Shown piece after piece: positions 1-9,185 of a stretch of 64,000 nt of DNA. The first letter of the stretch is position 1. The number at the start of each line of letters is the position of its first letter. A model generated the notes under the pieces. That model did no database searches, was not told where the DNA came from, and was given only the letters and a program-made list of their open reading frames with translations. Origin of the DNA: Desulfosediminicola flagellatus (GTDB taxonomy: Bacteria; Desulfobacterota; Desulfobulbia; Desulfobulbales; Desulfocapsaceae); assembly GCF_005116655.2 (NCBI RefSeq), contig NZ_CP050698.1:2200501-2264500 (forward strand), read 5' to 3'. The position numbers were made by a program, and so were the translations under genes.

Positions 1-149
1 CCATTAAAACATTTGGTGTAGTTTTCGATGGTTCAAATATCAGATTGGTATAGCCACTACATAAGGGCTTGAACGGGTTGTGATGTAGTTGATAAATCTA
101 TTTGAAGAAAAAAAGTCTGTAAGGTGTGTAAAAACTACAGAGTAAAAAA

Positions 150-179
150 GAGTTAGCCCGTTAGGCTAACTCTTTTTTT
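150..179. terminator. Bidirectional intrinsic terminator
   Basis: A nine-base stem (GAGTTAGCC paired with GGCTAACTC, loop CGTTA) has a run of T on its right and a run of A on its left, so it can stop transcription from both sides. It would end a gene lying left of the window and also the minus-strand universal stress gene that finishes at 295. The rest of bases 1-294 shows no gene. Confidence 0.85.
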
Positions 180-294
180 GTTTCGATCCAAAACCAGCGT
201 GGTGTAATTGTGAAAAGCAGGACGTTAAAGGTGACTATACCTCCCTCCCACATTTCTCAGTAGTATTCTAACTACAAATTCTACTGTCTGCCTT

Positions 295-1218
295 TCACCC
301 AACGACCCAAAGCGCTAAGTTTTCAGCCTGTACAACTGTTCGTTTGGAAACCCCTCCCAGAAATCCTTTAACCTCATTCGGTTTTCTTCTTCCGATGACT
401 ATTGTTCCACAACGATGTTTACGCGCAGCATTAATTATTGTTGTACTCTCTTCTATTGCTGTTGCCTGCGGTAAAGTCTCAATGCATTTTTCGGGGATTC
501 CTGCATTTTTCAATAATTTAGTGGGACCGATGAACATGCAATCATTGCCTGATAAGTTTTTGTCACACCATTCCTTGCCCCATCTGTCGTAAAAATTTTC
601 GGGTTTACACTGTTTGGGAGATGAGAGAAAGCCTTTAACGTGGAAGAGGAAAAACTGGACATCAGTTCGCTGGGAAAACACATGTGCAAGATGATCCACA
701 GCCATAAGTGATGCCGGGCTGCCGTCAACCGGAACGAGGAGTCGTTTGGATTGTATCACGCCGTCAATAATCCATAGGGGAGTAGAACGACAGATATCGA
801 ATAGTGATGATGAGACAGAACCAAGGAGGAGTTCTCCAACAAGCCCCATTCCTCTTTTGGCGACAACGATTGAGTCTACAAGTTTTTGTTCTGCATGTTT
901 AGTGATGCCGGAGGCAATATTTGCTGCTGATTGGCATGAGATAGTAATGCGGTCTTCAGGTATACCGAGTGAGGTCAATTTTCTGTTGGCTTTGCCTAGT
1001 AGTATGGTGCATTTCTGTTGACCCTTTGCCTGTGTGTGATCAGGCATAAGCGAGTTTCTCGGGTCTTCCGGCTCAGGCATAACCTCTGCCCCCTGGGGCT
1101 GGCAATTAAGCAGCAGAAATTTTACATCCGGATCAGCAGAAAAGAGATGTGCGACATAATCAAGGGATAAATTACTGCTAACCGAGTCGTCCAGTGCTAT
1201 AAGTATTTGTTTTTCCAT
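295..1218 (-). CDS. Universal stress protein, tandem UspA domains
   Basis: The 307-residue protein carries two UspA-type domains, roughly residues 3-150 and 157-306. Each begins with a hydrophobic beta strand followed by an acidic turn (LIALDDS, LLVPVDGS), the usual UspA start. Both halves keep a glycine-rich nucleotide-loop pattern (AKRGMG..GELLLGSVS and GRRKPNEVKGFLGGVS), so ATP binding is plausible but not shown. Tandem Usp proteins are cytoplasmic stress-resistance factors whose precise partners are usually unknown. A GAGGAA ribosome site lies a few bases before the ATG. The gene stands alone, 214 bases after the corrinoid operon on the same strand and ahead of the bidirectional terminator at 150-179. 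A second, single-domain Usp gene lies at 59,267. Confidence 0.88.
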   Translation of the reverse strand: MEKQILIALDDSVSSNLSLDYVAHLFSADPDVKFLLLNCQPQGAEVMPEPEDPRNSLMPDHTQAKGQQKCTILLGKANRKLTSLGIPEDRITISCQSAANIASGITKHAEQKLVDSIVVAKRGMGLVGELLLGSVSSSLFDICRSTPLWIIDGVIQSKRLLVPVDGSPASLMAVDHLAHVFSQRTDVQFFLFHVKGFLSSPKQCKPENFYDRWGKEWCDKNLSGNDCMFIGPTKLLKNAGIPEKCIETLPQATAIEESTTIINAARKHRCGTIVIGRRKPNEVKGFLGGVSKRTVVQAENLALWVVG

Positions 1219-1356
1219 ATTCCTCGTTCCATAGTAGTCGAATGGCGTATGCTATTAGAGTAAGCATTTGAATAGTGGAGCGTCAAATAAAAACAGTATA
1301 TACGCTAAGAAGAAGAGGGCGTTTTTTTTTGAATGGTGAGAAAAAGGCACAAACAT

Positions 1357-1399
1357 CATCTCTTTCATGAACGTTGTTTTAGCCGTCATGAAAGAGATG
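1357..1399. terminator. 14-bp inverted repeat after cbiL
   Basis: CATCTCTTTCATGA at 1357-1370 is perfectly complementary to 1386-1399 with a 15-base loop. It sits directly downstream of the corrinoid operon on the minus strand. There is no good T-run, so it may be an RNA 3' end or stabiliser rather than a classical intrinsic terminator. Confidence 0.45.
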
Positions 1400-1432
1400 A
1401 AACACAGAAGTACAGTGATTTGGCGCCTGAAC

Positions 1433-2194
1433 TTAATGTAATGGAAGAGTTGGTGCAGTGCCGCGTTTTCTAATAATAATTGTTGAGAAATAATGCGGAT
1501 TTTCCGGGATCTTCGAGAGATCAGTGATAATCCGCTGATCATGCATTCCGGCTTTTTCAACATAGATGGCATTTTTTGTTAAACCGGTTTCTTCAAGTAT
1601 TCTGCAGATACGGTCCATTACTCTGTGAACTTTCATAAGTACAATTGCGTCAAACTCTGCAAGTGCCTTTTTGATTTTCTCCTCACAGAACGTGGCTGGT
1701 ACGACAGCGAGCATATCATCTCCGAGACAAACAGGAGTTGATGTGGAAGCAGAACAACTGCTCATAGCTGAAATCCCTGAGATAAATTTCACATGCATTT
1801 CAGGGCGTAAGCTCATGATGGTATCGTAGAGGTAATATCCGGTCGAATAGATCGCAGGGTCACCAAGTGTTGGAAAAGCTACGTTTTTGCCTGAATCGAG
1901 AAGGTTGAGCACCTTATTGGCAGCAGCTGTCCATGCGGCTGTGATTTCCGGATGCGCTTCTTTATCCAGCTCAATTTTTTTCATAGGGAAATATGTTTCA
2001 TGTATCTCTTTAGCTGAGACGTCCAGCGCTTGCTGTACAATAGAGAGAGCTGTCGAATTTCCACTGGGTGAACCTTTGGGTGCAACTATGACAGGGCAAT
2101 TCTTCAATGTGTTGAATGCCTTGATCGTAAGAAGATCGGGATCTCCCGGGCCGGTACCAACAATAAATAAAGTAGGTTGCATGTTCATTGCCAT
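1433..2194 (-). CDS. cbiL: Precorrin-2 / cobalt-factor II C20-methyltransferase
   Basis: The 253-residue protein is a tetrapyrrole (corrin/porphyrin) methylase. It shows the family's N-terminal GTGPGDPDLLT loop (residues 13-23), the SAM-site segment LGDPAIYST (110-118) and GISAMSS (140-146). Length and the GDP(S/A)IYST form fit CbiL/CobI, which adds the C20 methyl group from S-adenosylmethionine in corrin-ring synthesis; the cobalt-early form is favoured only by context. It is the last gene of the riboswitch-controlled corrinoid operon and starts three bases after btuF stops. No strong ribosome site is visible, so translation is probably coupled. Start choice among ATGs at codons 1, 3 and 5 is uncertain. 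No other cbi gene is in the window. Confidence 0.9.
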   Translation of the reverse strand: MAMNMQPTLFIVGTGPGDPDLLTIKAFNTLKNCPVIVAPKGSPSGNSTALSIVQQALDVSAKEIHETYFPMKKIELDKEAHPEITAAWTAAANKVLNLLDSGKNVAFPTLGDPAIYSTGYYLYDTIMSLRPEMHVKFISGISAMSSCSASTSTPVCLGDDMLAVVPATFCEEKIKKALAEFDAIVLMKVHRVMDRICRILEETGLTKNAIYVEKAGMHDQRIITDLSKIPENPHYFSTIIIRKRGTAPTLPLH

Positions 2195-2197
2195 TTT

Positions 2198-3172
2198 TTA
2201 AAGAGTGTTGTGAGTAAGTTCACGCTGCTTCTGTACCACTGTTTCGTGAGTTGTTTGCGCATAAAGAAATGAATGTATTTTAAAAATTCCTTCAAGAAGG
2301 CGGATTGTTGGCCTGGAGACCAGCTCTTCTTCAATCAGGAATACTGATTTGTTTTGTACGGCTTTGATGAGTTGAAAACCCGGTTCTGCGTAAATATCTT
2401 CAAGAGTCACACGATTCATACGTCCGACCTGGCTTATGAAAATATCAATCAACTTGCCTTTGGCGAGTAAGCGTTCTTTGCCATATGGGGCAATATTGCT
2501 ATTGTTTCTTGCCTTAGCATCAGGTGTTGCATTTATTCCGCCCGCTGTAAGCAATGTAAATGCAGTGATTGAATCCGGGGCAAAGGTCTTCATCTTTGCA
2601 TGTATCGATTCAAAATATACTCGAGGGCGAGATGGCATGTCAGCGGGAACCCTGGTGGCCATTTCACTGACGCTGGTTTTAAAACTGTCAATCATTGCTT
2701 GTGCTTCATTTTCCCTGCCGCAGAGTTGGCCCAGTTGTTGCCAGTAGCTATACATTCCTTCGATACTGGTAGGCTGAAGAGAAACAAGTGCAATACCGGA
2801 TGCCCTCAGTTTTGCAATGAGTTCCGGCTGTGATCGTGAAATCATCGGCCGGATCAGAATAAGATCAGGTGATGCTGCAAGGAACTTTTCAATATTATCT
2901 CTATAGCTGAATCTCTCTTTATTCGAGATATTCAGTGGATAATCATCTGATAAGCCAATACCAGTGAGTTCCTGGTCACATCCGAGATGAGCGAGATTTT
3001 CGGTGTGAGCCGGGTAGAGTGAAATGATCCGTGTAAAAGGTTTTGAGAACGAGATCGTATTGTTTTCATCATCGGTTATAACGGCAGCATGTAACTGGCC
3101 TCCATGAAGGACAATAGCGATAAAAACGATACATATATACGCTCTGTGTAATAATCGTTTATTGCTGATCAT
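2198..3172 (-). CDS. btuF: Corrinoid ABC transporter, substrate-binding protein
   Basis: This is a periplasmic binding protein of the FecB/BtuF class. From the chosen ATG at 3172 there is a basic N-terminus and a hydrophobic signal segment ending near HAA. It is followed by the typical IISLYPAHTENLAHLG strand and a DLILIRP segment. An earlier in-frame ATG at 3229 would lie deep inside the ATPase gene and would place a long non-signal tail before the signal peptide, so 3172 is preferred; it overlaps the 3' end of the ATPase gene by 14 bases. It delivers the substrate to the adjacent permease and ATPase. The substrate is inferred to be cobalamin or another corrinoid from the riboswitch upstream and cbiL downstream. 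Confidence 0.85.
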   Translation of the reverse strand: MISNKRLLHRAYICIVFIAIVLHGGQLHAAVITDDENNTISFSKPFTRIISLYPAHTENLAHLGCDQELTGIGLSDDYPLNISNKERFSYRDNIEKFLAASPDLILIRPMISRSQPELIAKLRASGIALVSLQPTSIEGMYSYWQQLGQLCGRENEAQAMIDSFKTSVSEMATRVPADMPSRPRVYFESIHAKMKTFAPDSITAFTLLTAGGINATPDAKARNNSNIAPYGKERLLAKGKLIDIFISQVGRMNRVTLEDIYAEPGFQLIKAVQNKSVFLIEEELVSRPTIRLLEGIFKIHSFLYAQTTHETVVQKQRELTHNTL

Positions 3173-3962
3173 GAGTATACCTATACTGTATATGTGCTGT
3201 GTTTTCTGATGAGTAGGCAATATCAGCATCTACTGAAAATACATTTTTCAGCATCTCGCCGCTCAGAACATCATTTACAGGGCCGCTCGTATGAATCCTG
3301 CCATCCTGCATGATAACAAGTTCGTCACAAAAGCAGGCTGCAAGATCAAGATCATGAATTGCTGCAATAATTGTTGCATTGCTCTGTGTTACTCGGGTTC
3401 TAAGTGCATGCATGATATCAATCGAGTGCCGGACATCCAGGCTTGCTGTAGCCTCGTCGAGAACCATAACGTCAGTGTTCTGAGCCAGGGCGCGTGCTAC
3501 AATAACTCGTTGACGCTCGCCACCTGATAGTCGTGTTATATATCGATCTTTCAGGTGGAAGATATCCAGAGTTTTCAAGCTTTTCATGACCAATTCAATG
3601 TCATGCGAACCTGGCTGGCCAAATCTTTCGATAAAAGGATGACGGCCCATCATGACTACCTCAAAAACTGTATACTCAAATTCCATCGAAAAGCTTTGCG
3701 GAACAAATGACAATTTTCGGGCCAGCTCAGGTTTGGGGTAGCTGTGAATTTTTGATGAATAAAACGTAACCGAACCGGTAGTTGGTTTTGCCGTGCCGGT
3801 AAGAAGATTGAGCAGGGTAGTTTTCCCGCTCCCGTTTGGGCCGATCAGTCCGTAGAGTTTCCCTTGCTGCAGTGTGAGGTCTATGTCGCTAAGACAAGGG
3901 AACCCCCGATAAGAAAAGGTGCAATCCGCAATATCGTAAACGGTGGTATTAGCTGAGGCCAT
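3159..3962 (-). CDS. btuD: Corrinoid ABC transporter, ATPase
   Basis: ABC ATPase of the FecE/BtuD type, 267 residues from the ATG at 3962. Motifs in order are Walker A GPNGSGKTT (41-49), Q-loop at Q89, signature LSGGERQR (145-152), Walker B VMVLDE (165-170) and an H-loop histidine in AAIHDLD. All catalytic residues are present. The start is chosen because GGGAG precedes it by six bases; a further upstream ATG at 4016 would overlap the permease more and add an unrelated tail. It overlaps the permease gene by 14 bases, a sign of translational coupling. It powers import through the neighbouring membrane subunit. Confidence 0.88.
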   Translation of the reverse strand: MASANTTVYDIADCTFSYRGFPCLSDIDLTLQQGKLYGLIGPNGSGKTTLLNLLTGTAKPTTGSVTFYSSKIHSYPKPELARKLSFVPQSFSMEFEYTVFEVVMMGRHPFIERFGQPGSHDIELVMKSLKTLDIFHLKDRYITRLSGGERQRVIVARALAQNTDVMVLDEATASLDVRHSIDIMHALRTRVTQSNATIIAAIHDLDLAACFCDELVIMQDGRIHTSGPVNDVLSGEMLKNVFSVDADIAYSSENTAHIQYRYTHDQQ

Positions 3963-4992
3963 ACGCTGCTCCCAGCTGTCGTTTTCTGAATATATAACAA
4001 AAGCATGGACCGCCAATTAATGCGGTTAACACGCCAATGGGAATTTCGTGCGGGAGGATTGCCCGGGTAATTGTATCGGCTGTCAGAAGAAGTATTGAAC
4101 CAGCAAGAAATGATGCTGGCAGCAAGATGCGATTATCAGGCCCGGCAAGCATGCGCAACATATGGGGAACAATCAAACCTATAAATCCGATGACACCGGA
4201 AACAGCCACGCAAATAGCAGTAACAAGTGAGGCGCTGATCAGCAGTTGTCTGCGTATTTTAGCACTGTCTACGCCAAGCGTATCAGCTGTAGTGGAGCCA
4301 AGAGCCATTATGTTGAGGTCACGGGCAAAGTACCAGGCAAAGATAAGACACGGGCTGAGAACACCTATCAGTAGCAGAACATCCTGCCAGTTCTTACCGA
4401 CAAAGCTACCCATGAGCCAGAAGATGATAACGTTGACCTCTTCATCAGCCATATATTTAATGAATCCAATTGCTGCAGAAAGTATTGCTGCGACAATAAC
4501 ACCTGAAAGGATGAGGGTGTTTGATGATAATCGTGAGTCTCCAACAGAGAGAGCAAATACTGCAGCAAGGGTTCCAATTGCTCCTAAAAATGCCAGTACA
4601 GGCACAGACAAGGCAATGGGAATAGCAAAGCCCATTATTGACAATATAAACGCTGTAGAAGCACCAAATGCAGCACCTGAAGAAATTCCAAGCGTATATG
4701 GGTCAGCGAGAGGGTTGAGTAAAATTGCCTGAAAAACACAGCCGGCCAGAGCAAGACCGCCACCAACAAGAGCCGCCGTGAGAATTCGCGGCAATCGAAC
4801 ATCCATGATTACGACAGAGTATGTCTGATCAGCAACGGTCTGGGCAGCATTATTTCCGATGAATACATCAAGAACAGTACCGAGCACTTTAAGCGGAGGT
4901 ATGGATATATATCCCATTCCAGTGGCTGCAATTATGGCGGCAACCAGCAGAAGGGTAAGTGCACCAAAAAGTAATGTTGACTTAACGCGCAT
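3949..4992 (-). CDS. btuC: Corrinoid ABC transporter, FecCD-family permease
   Basis: The 347-residue protein is almost wholly hydrophobic, with about nine to ten membrane segments, and has the FecCD/BtuC signatures. These include the RLPRILTAALVGGGLALAG segment near residues 67-85, the TLGVD..KIRR coupling region and GVIGFIGLIVPHMLR near residue 265. It forms the inner-membrane pore for a siderophore or vitamin-type substrate. It is the first gene of the operon, 120 bases after the terminator hairpin that follows the cobalamin riboswitch, which makes corrinoid the likely cargo. No outer-membrane TonB receptor is in the window. Confidence 0.88.
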   Translation of the reverse strand: MRVKSTLLFGALTLLLVAAIIAATGMGYISIPPLKVLGTVLDVFIGNNAAQTVADQTYSVVIMDVRLPRILTAALVGGGLALAGCVFQAILLNPLADPYTLGISSGAAFGASTAFILSIMGFAIPIALSVPVLAFLGAIGTLAAVFALSVGDSRLSSNTLILSGVIVAAILSAAIGFIKYMADEEVNVIIFWLMGSFVGKNWQDVLLLIGVLSPCLIFAWYFARDLNIMALGSTTADTLGVDSAKIRRQLLISASLVTAICVAVSGVIGFIGLIVPHMLRMLAGPDNRILLPASFLAGSILLLTADTITRAILPHEIPIGVLTALIGGPCFCYIFRKRQLGAAYGLS

Positions 4993-5109
4993 TTAACCTC
5001 AGCAGGGTATACTGTTTCAGACAGGATGTGGTTAAACTATTTGTTAAAAGCAAAAAAACTCTCATTGATAATGAAGAAGTGACATCTGCATGAAACACAT
5101 GGTTATCAC

Positions 5110-5152
5110 AAAAAAATATCCCGGATCACACTATAAAGTGATCCGGGATATC
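5110..5152 (-). terminator. Riboswitch expression-platform terminator
   Basis: On the minus strand ATATCCCGGATCAC pairs with GTGATCCGGGATAT (5116-5129 with 5139-5152), followed by a run of seven T. It lies between the cobalamin riboswitch and btuC, so it is the probable attenuator through which vitamin binding lowers operon expression. Confidence 0.85.
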
Positions 5153-5215
5153 CCTAATTATCCGAAATCTGTATTCCAAAAGAGCGTATCCGTGGCTCTG
5201 GTTGGATAACTTTCA

Positions 5216-5385
5216 GGTAGGTCTTCTGACTCCCGGATCTTCCTTGCCCTGAGCCTTCCCATCCTGTTTCGGACAGTGGCATTTTTTCAGGGGTCGTCAC
5301 CGGTTACAGCGGCGGGCCCGTCTTCGATTTTCACGAAGTTCCCTATTAAGCTATACGATTGTTAGCACCGTATAAAATGTGCACC
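5216..5385 (-). promoter_or_regulatory. Cobalamin (B12) riboswitch
   Basis: Read on the minus strand, this stretch holds the conserved blocks of the cobalamin aptamer in order: GGTGC at the 5' side, GGGAA, GACGGGCCCGCCGCTGTAA (the B12-box core), GCCACTGTC, GATGGGAAGGC and the closing AGTCAGAAGACCTACC. It lies upstream of btuC and is followed by an intrinsic terminator at 5110-5152. Ligand-bound RNA would be expected to switch off the btuCDF-cbiL operon. Family identification rests on these blocks read by eye, without a covariance search. Confidence 0.93.
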
Positions 5386-5585
5386 TGAGTTGTATAGTTA
5401 CTCGTTACCCATATCAACAGTTCTTGTCAAGTGACAATAGAGTTAGCCTTATGATATACTTTTAGTAAAGGAGGTTTTTTATTGGTAATTGAGATTTCGG
5501 TTGTGGTATAAAATGTATATGGGTTTAAGTGCCACAAGTATTTGAATCTGAATATGTTTTCTCTTTAAGCTGTTTGGGAATTATT

Positions 5586-5981
5586 ATGGAACGCATGAAA
5601 TTACAAAGTAATCAGGTCGCATCTGAACGAATGGGTGGTATCCATAGACGCTATCTTCGCGCTGTTGTGTCAGGCTTCTCATGTGATATTGCTGATGGTC
5701 ACCGTTTTATTGGTGGAAATGTAGAGAATGTCTCTTCAACAGGTTTTAAAATGACCGCGGTAGAAGACACATTCCCGGCAGAAGACTTTTATTATCATAC
5801 TGTTGTCTCTGGTAATGGGAAACATTATAAGATAATTGCTAAGCCATGTTGGAAGCGTCAGACTGACGAAGGTCTGGAGATTGGTTTCAAAATCATTGAC
5901 GCTCCCTGGGAATGGACAGAATTTGTTCTTGAAACTGTACCTGGGCAAAAGGCAAATATTCCAACTCACGGAAACGCCTGA
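5586..5981 (+). CDS. PilZ-domain protein
   Basis: A small protein of about 131 residues with the two PilZ c-di-GMP contacts: an arginine motif (RRYLR) near the N-terminus and NVSSTGF, a variant of the (D/N)xSxxG motif, about 25 residues later. A lone PilZ domain usually acts as a c-di-GMP-responsive adaptor for motility or exopolysaccharide. The start is uncertain: ATGs at 5529, 5586 and 5595 are in frame and none has a strong ribosome site; 5586 keeps a short lead-in to the domain. It is a single gene with its own short upstream region and is convergent with the Gate-domain gene. Confidence 0.8.
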   Translation: MERMKLQSNQVASERMGGIHRRYLRAVVSGFSCDIADGHRFIGGNVENVSSTGFKMTAVEDTFPAEDFYYHTVVSGNGKHYKIIAKPCWKRQTDEGLEIGFKIIDAPWEWTEFVLETVPGQKANIPTHGNA

Positions 5982-6067
5982 TCCGGTTTAGCAAGCTGTT
6001 TTAGCAACAAAAAATCAGTGTCAGTAGGGTGAGTAACACCTGAAAGTGTTCATTTGTGTTTTTTTCT

Positions 6068-6077
6068 CCCCCCCCCC
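6068..6077. repeat. Ten-cytosine homopolymer tract
   Basis: A run of ten C lies between the convergent PilZ and Gate-domain genes. Such tracts are prone to length change but here no gene or promoter obviously depends on it. Confidence 0.9.
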
Positions 6078-6154
6078 TCTGCAATTCCGTCCTCTGTCTT
6101 GATGTGTCTTTCGGTTTTGTCCAGTAATTGCTGTAGTTTCGTGTTTGGAAACCT

Positions 6155-7132
6155 CTATACTAGACTCACATAATAATAAACGATTCCAACAAGTATCAGG
6201 CTAAGTACCCTGAACGACTGACTGAAGAAAATCAACTGGGCCGCGACTTTGGGTTTGAATATCCCTGCGTAATACGGAAACTGGTGTCTCACTGCCCGGA
6301 GCGGTGATGAAAGAATGTTTCCAACAAGCAGTGCTAAGATGATTTCACGTTGGGAAAGCGCTCCCTCCTGTAAAAGTGCGCCCGCAGCTGCAAGACCGGC
6401 TGTAAGTTCGGCAGCAAGGTGAAGGGTGATTATACCCATCGACTGGGGAGACAACCATGGGATAAATTCAAGGTATCCCGCAGCAAACTGCTCAAGCTCA
6501 CGAAAGTATCCAACCCTGTGCATTATGAAAATAAGGATATATATGGGCACAGTGAACTTGATGATTTTGCGAATTCGCTTTTTAAATCTCTTCCAGCTCT
6601 TAATCGCGGCTGCCTTAAAATCTATTTTGGTAGAGTGTTCTGCCTGAGCCGTCGAAGTTTGAACTCCCTCAGGTTTGGTGAGCATACATCTGCTGATAAT
6701 TACGATGCTTGCAGTTCGTAACACCGCGGCACCAAGTGTTATACCAATATATATAACTGCCGCACCGTGAATGAGCGGGAAAGTAATAAAGAAAATCGTG
6801 GGAAGATGAATGAAATAGGTCGGAAGGCTGTTGAAGAGATTTGCAAGGATCAACTCTCTCTTAGGGAGCTGTTGCTTGTCATAGGCCTCTGCGAGCATTG
6901 TATTGGCTGAAACCCCGGAAAACATGGCCAGCGAAAATGATGCTCCTGCTGTGTCAGACATGTGGCCAAGGCGGGTCAGGGGGCGTGCAAGAAGAGCAAT
7001 CCATCGAGTCCAGTTCAGCGCTTCAATAAAATTAGCGACTAGTAAGCCTATAGAAATAAAGCATATTAAGCGGATGAGAGGCCAGCAAAGCCTCTCCCAA
7101 AGCATGAGAAAAAACTCAGGTGATAGTTCCAT
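6155..7132 (-). CDS. Gate (nucleoside-recognition) domain membrane protein
   Basis: The 325-residue membrane protein has around eight hydrophobic segments. Its SLAMFSGVSANTMLAEAYD region and a repeat-like second half match the Gate/nucleoside-recognition domain found in spore-maturation-type and nucleoside-transporter proteins. The substrate is unknown, and in non-sporulating bacteria these genes are poorly characterised. It follows sppA on the same strand with a 211-base gap that shows no terminator, so co-transcription is possible. No clear ribosome site is seen before its ATG. Confidence 0.7.
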   Translation of the reverse strand: MELSPEFFLMLWERLCWPLIRLICFISIGLLVANFIEALNWTRWIALLARPLTRLGHMSDTAGASFSLAMFSGVSANTMLAEAYDKQQLPKRELILANLFNSLPTYFIHLPTIFFITFPLIHGAAVIYIGITLGAAVLRTASIVIISRCMLTKPEGVQTSTAQAEHSTKIDFKAAAIKSWKRFKKRIRKIIKFTVPIYILIFIMHRVGYFRELEQFAAGYLEFIPWLSPQSMGIITLHLAAELTAGLAAAGALLQEGALSQREIILALLVGNILSSPLRAVRHQFPYYAGIFKPKVAAQLIFFSQSFRVLSLILVGIVYYYVSLV

Positions 7133-7343
7133 AATAATAAAATCGTAAAATAATAATGATCAATAGGCGGGAAGGCCTTGCTGGTGAATGTCCTGTTATT
7201 GAGGCTGCGTACAAATAGTCGGCATTGCTTGTTAGCATTTTGATTACAAATGTAACTGTATCATTTCAGATATCAAAGTGACTATCTCAACTAACAGACT
7301 GTTTTTCGTTTGCAATCAAAACACTATTTATAAGTAATCCGGG

Positions 7344-9185
7344 TTAGAGCGAAAGTTGTAACATTGCCCGCGCATAAATGCCATGAGGATCATCCATAAG
7401 TGCGAAGTCTGGTAACTCGTTACGAAACAGGTTGTAAAGGGACTTGACTGCAGGAGATAAAAATACATCTGGGAAGTGCGTTGCCATAGCCGATGTCAAG
7501 TGAGAGAGGATTTGATCTCTCATGCTGCTTTTGCGCTTACTGTATACAGGTACAAACGAGTCAAGCCCGGCGAGTTGTGCAGTTGCCTCAATTGCCTCAT
7601 CCAGCGAACCCAGCTCATCAACGAGTTTTAGCTCTTTAGCCTGTTCTCCAGAAAATACACGTCCTTCCCCGATCAGAGATAAGTCTGCTCTAGATATATT
7701 ACGTCCATTGTGGACGATGGTTAAAAAACGGTCATAGCCGTTATCTACAGTTAACTGTATGGTTTGTGCAAGCGTTGGTGTGAGTGGCTGGGTGAGGTTC
7801 ATACCCGAGGACATACTGGTTGTACCAACACCGTCACTACGGATACCAACTCTGGCCAGAGTGCGTTCAAAGGTCGGAATTGCGCCGAAAATTCCAATTG
7901 AACCAGTTATAGTGTTGGGCGAAGCCCATATCTGGTCTGCATCTGCAGAAATCCAATAACCGCCTGAAGCGGCCATAGTCCCCATGGAGACAACAAACGG
8001 TTTGCCAGCCTTTTTGATTTCAAGAATTTCCTGGCGTATTATTTCTGATGCAAATGCGGATCCGCCACCAGAGTTAATGCGTAAAACAACTCCTTTGATA
8101 GAGTCATCCTCTCGTGCGTCGCGCAACTGATCTCCAAGCGATTCGCTTCCGATAACACCAGCAGGTTGATCGCCCCCAATAATAGTACCTTCAGCGATTA
8201 TAACACTTATTCCATTGTTTTCTATTGTTTCAGGTTGCTGAGAAGGAGCTGTGATTTTGAGATAATCATCCATGGTAACTAAGTTAGGAGAGAATCCTAG
8301 GTTCATGGTTGTTAAATATTGGTTGAACTCTTCTCTGGTGAAAAGCTTATCAACCAAGCGGTTCTCAAGGGCCATTAATGCCGTATCACCGCGTGTTTTA
8401 ATCAGGTTGGCTTCTATGTTTTCTATGTAATCGGTAAGAGTGTCGGGTGATAACCCTCGCTGACGCTCGACATCTTCAATATAGTTAGCCCAGAGTGTAT
8501 TAAGCCAACTTGAATTTTGGCTGCGGGCTTCATCAGACATAGAGTTTCGAGTTATAGGCTCTATGGCAGATTTATACGTGCCAACGCGAAAAACATGATA
8601 ATTCACCTGAAGTTTGTCTAAAGCCTCTTTGAAGTACAGCGGATATACCCCAAAGCCGTGCAACTCAACACCACCCATAGGATTGAGAACAATTGTATCT
8701 GCGTAGGACGCGAGGTAATAGTGTTTTTGGGTGTAATAATCCTGAGCTGCTATAACGGATTTGCCATATTCCTTAAATGTATTGAGAGCTTTGCCAATAT
8801 CCTGCATCTGATTTAACCCGGCACGACCAAGTCCTTTGAAATCTAGGAGGATTACATTAATTGAAGGGTCATCTGCTGCAGAGTAGATAGCTGTAAGAAT
8901 ATCCTGAAGAACAATCTCACGCGGTTGCTGCTCCATGCCGAGGGCTTCTTCAATAAGATCGTCAATCGGGGCACTATTTTTACGGTCCTCAACAATATCC
9001 CCATGCAATTTAAGATGGAGCACGGAGTTTTCTTTGACAGTCTCATCAGGAGAAATAAAGAAACTCAGACATATAATAGCCAGAATAAAAAGAAAGACCG
9101 TGTTGACGATAGTGTTACGAACGATGCTGATTATACGTCCTGTGTAACGGAATATATTGAGAATTGAGAGAATAAGGTCTTTCAT
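7344..9185 (-). CDS. sppA: Signal peptide peptidase SppA, 67K type (protease IV)
   Basis: The 613-residue protein has one N-terminal membrane anchor (about residues 27-45) followed by two S49 peptidase domains, as in the long E. coli-type SppA. The catalytic lysine sits in GTYKSAIEP (K205) in the first domain and the serine nucleophile in AASGGYW (S407) in the second, so the Lys/Ser dyad is complete. The enzyme cuts leftover signal peptides in the membrane with its active site on the periplasmic side. AAGGAA lies seven bases before the ATG. It probably leads a transcript that continues into the Gate-domain gene. Confidence 0.93.
   Translation of the reverse strand: MKDLILSILNIFRYTGRIISIVRNTIVNTVFLFILAIICLSFFISPDETVKENSVLHLKLHGDIVEDRKNSAPIDDLIEEALGMEQQPREIVLQDILTAIYSAADDPSINVILLDFKGLGRAGLNQMQDIGKALNTFKEYGKSVIAAQDYYTQKHYYLASYADTIVLNPMGGVELHGFGVYPLYFKEALDKLQVNYHVFRVGTYKSAIEPITRNSMSDEARSQNSSWLNTLWANYIEDVERQRGLSPDTLTDYIENIEANLIKTRGDTALMALENRLVDKLFTREEFNQYLTTMNLGFSPNLVTMDDYLKITAPSQQPETIENNGISVIIAEGTIIGGDQPAGVIGSESLGDQLRDAREDDSIKGVVLRINSGGGSAFASEIIRQEILEIKKAGKPFVVSMGTMAASGGYWISADADQIWASPNTITGSIGIFGAIPTFERTLARVGIRSDGVGTTSMSSGMNLTQPLTPTLAQTIQLTVDNGYDRFLTIVHNGRNISRADLSLIGEGRVFSGEQAKELKLVDELGSLDEAIEATAQLAGLDSFVPVYSKRKSSMRDQILSHLTSAMATHFPDVFLSPAVKSLYNLFRNELPDFALMDDPHGIYARAMLQLSL

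Noticed and set aside
344..592. Open frame on the plus strand over the UspA gene
   Set aside because: It lies opposite a well-supported tandem Usp gene and has no ribosome site or protein-like features.
1255..1572. Minus-strand frame overlapping the end of cbiL
   Set aside because: It overlaps cbiL in another frame and has no recognisable domain or ribosome site.
4037..4732. Long plus-strand open frame (231 codons) over btuC
   Set aside because: It is the antisense shadow of the permease; composition is rich in Arg, Ser, Pro and Ala as expected for such a shadow.
6068..6077. Phase-variation by the ten-C tract
   Set aside because: The tract lies between the 3' ends of convergent genes, not in a promoter or reading frame, so no switching role is supported.
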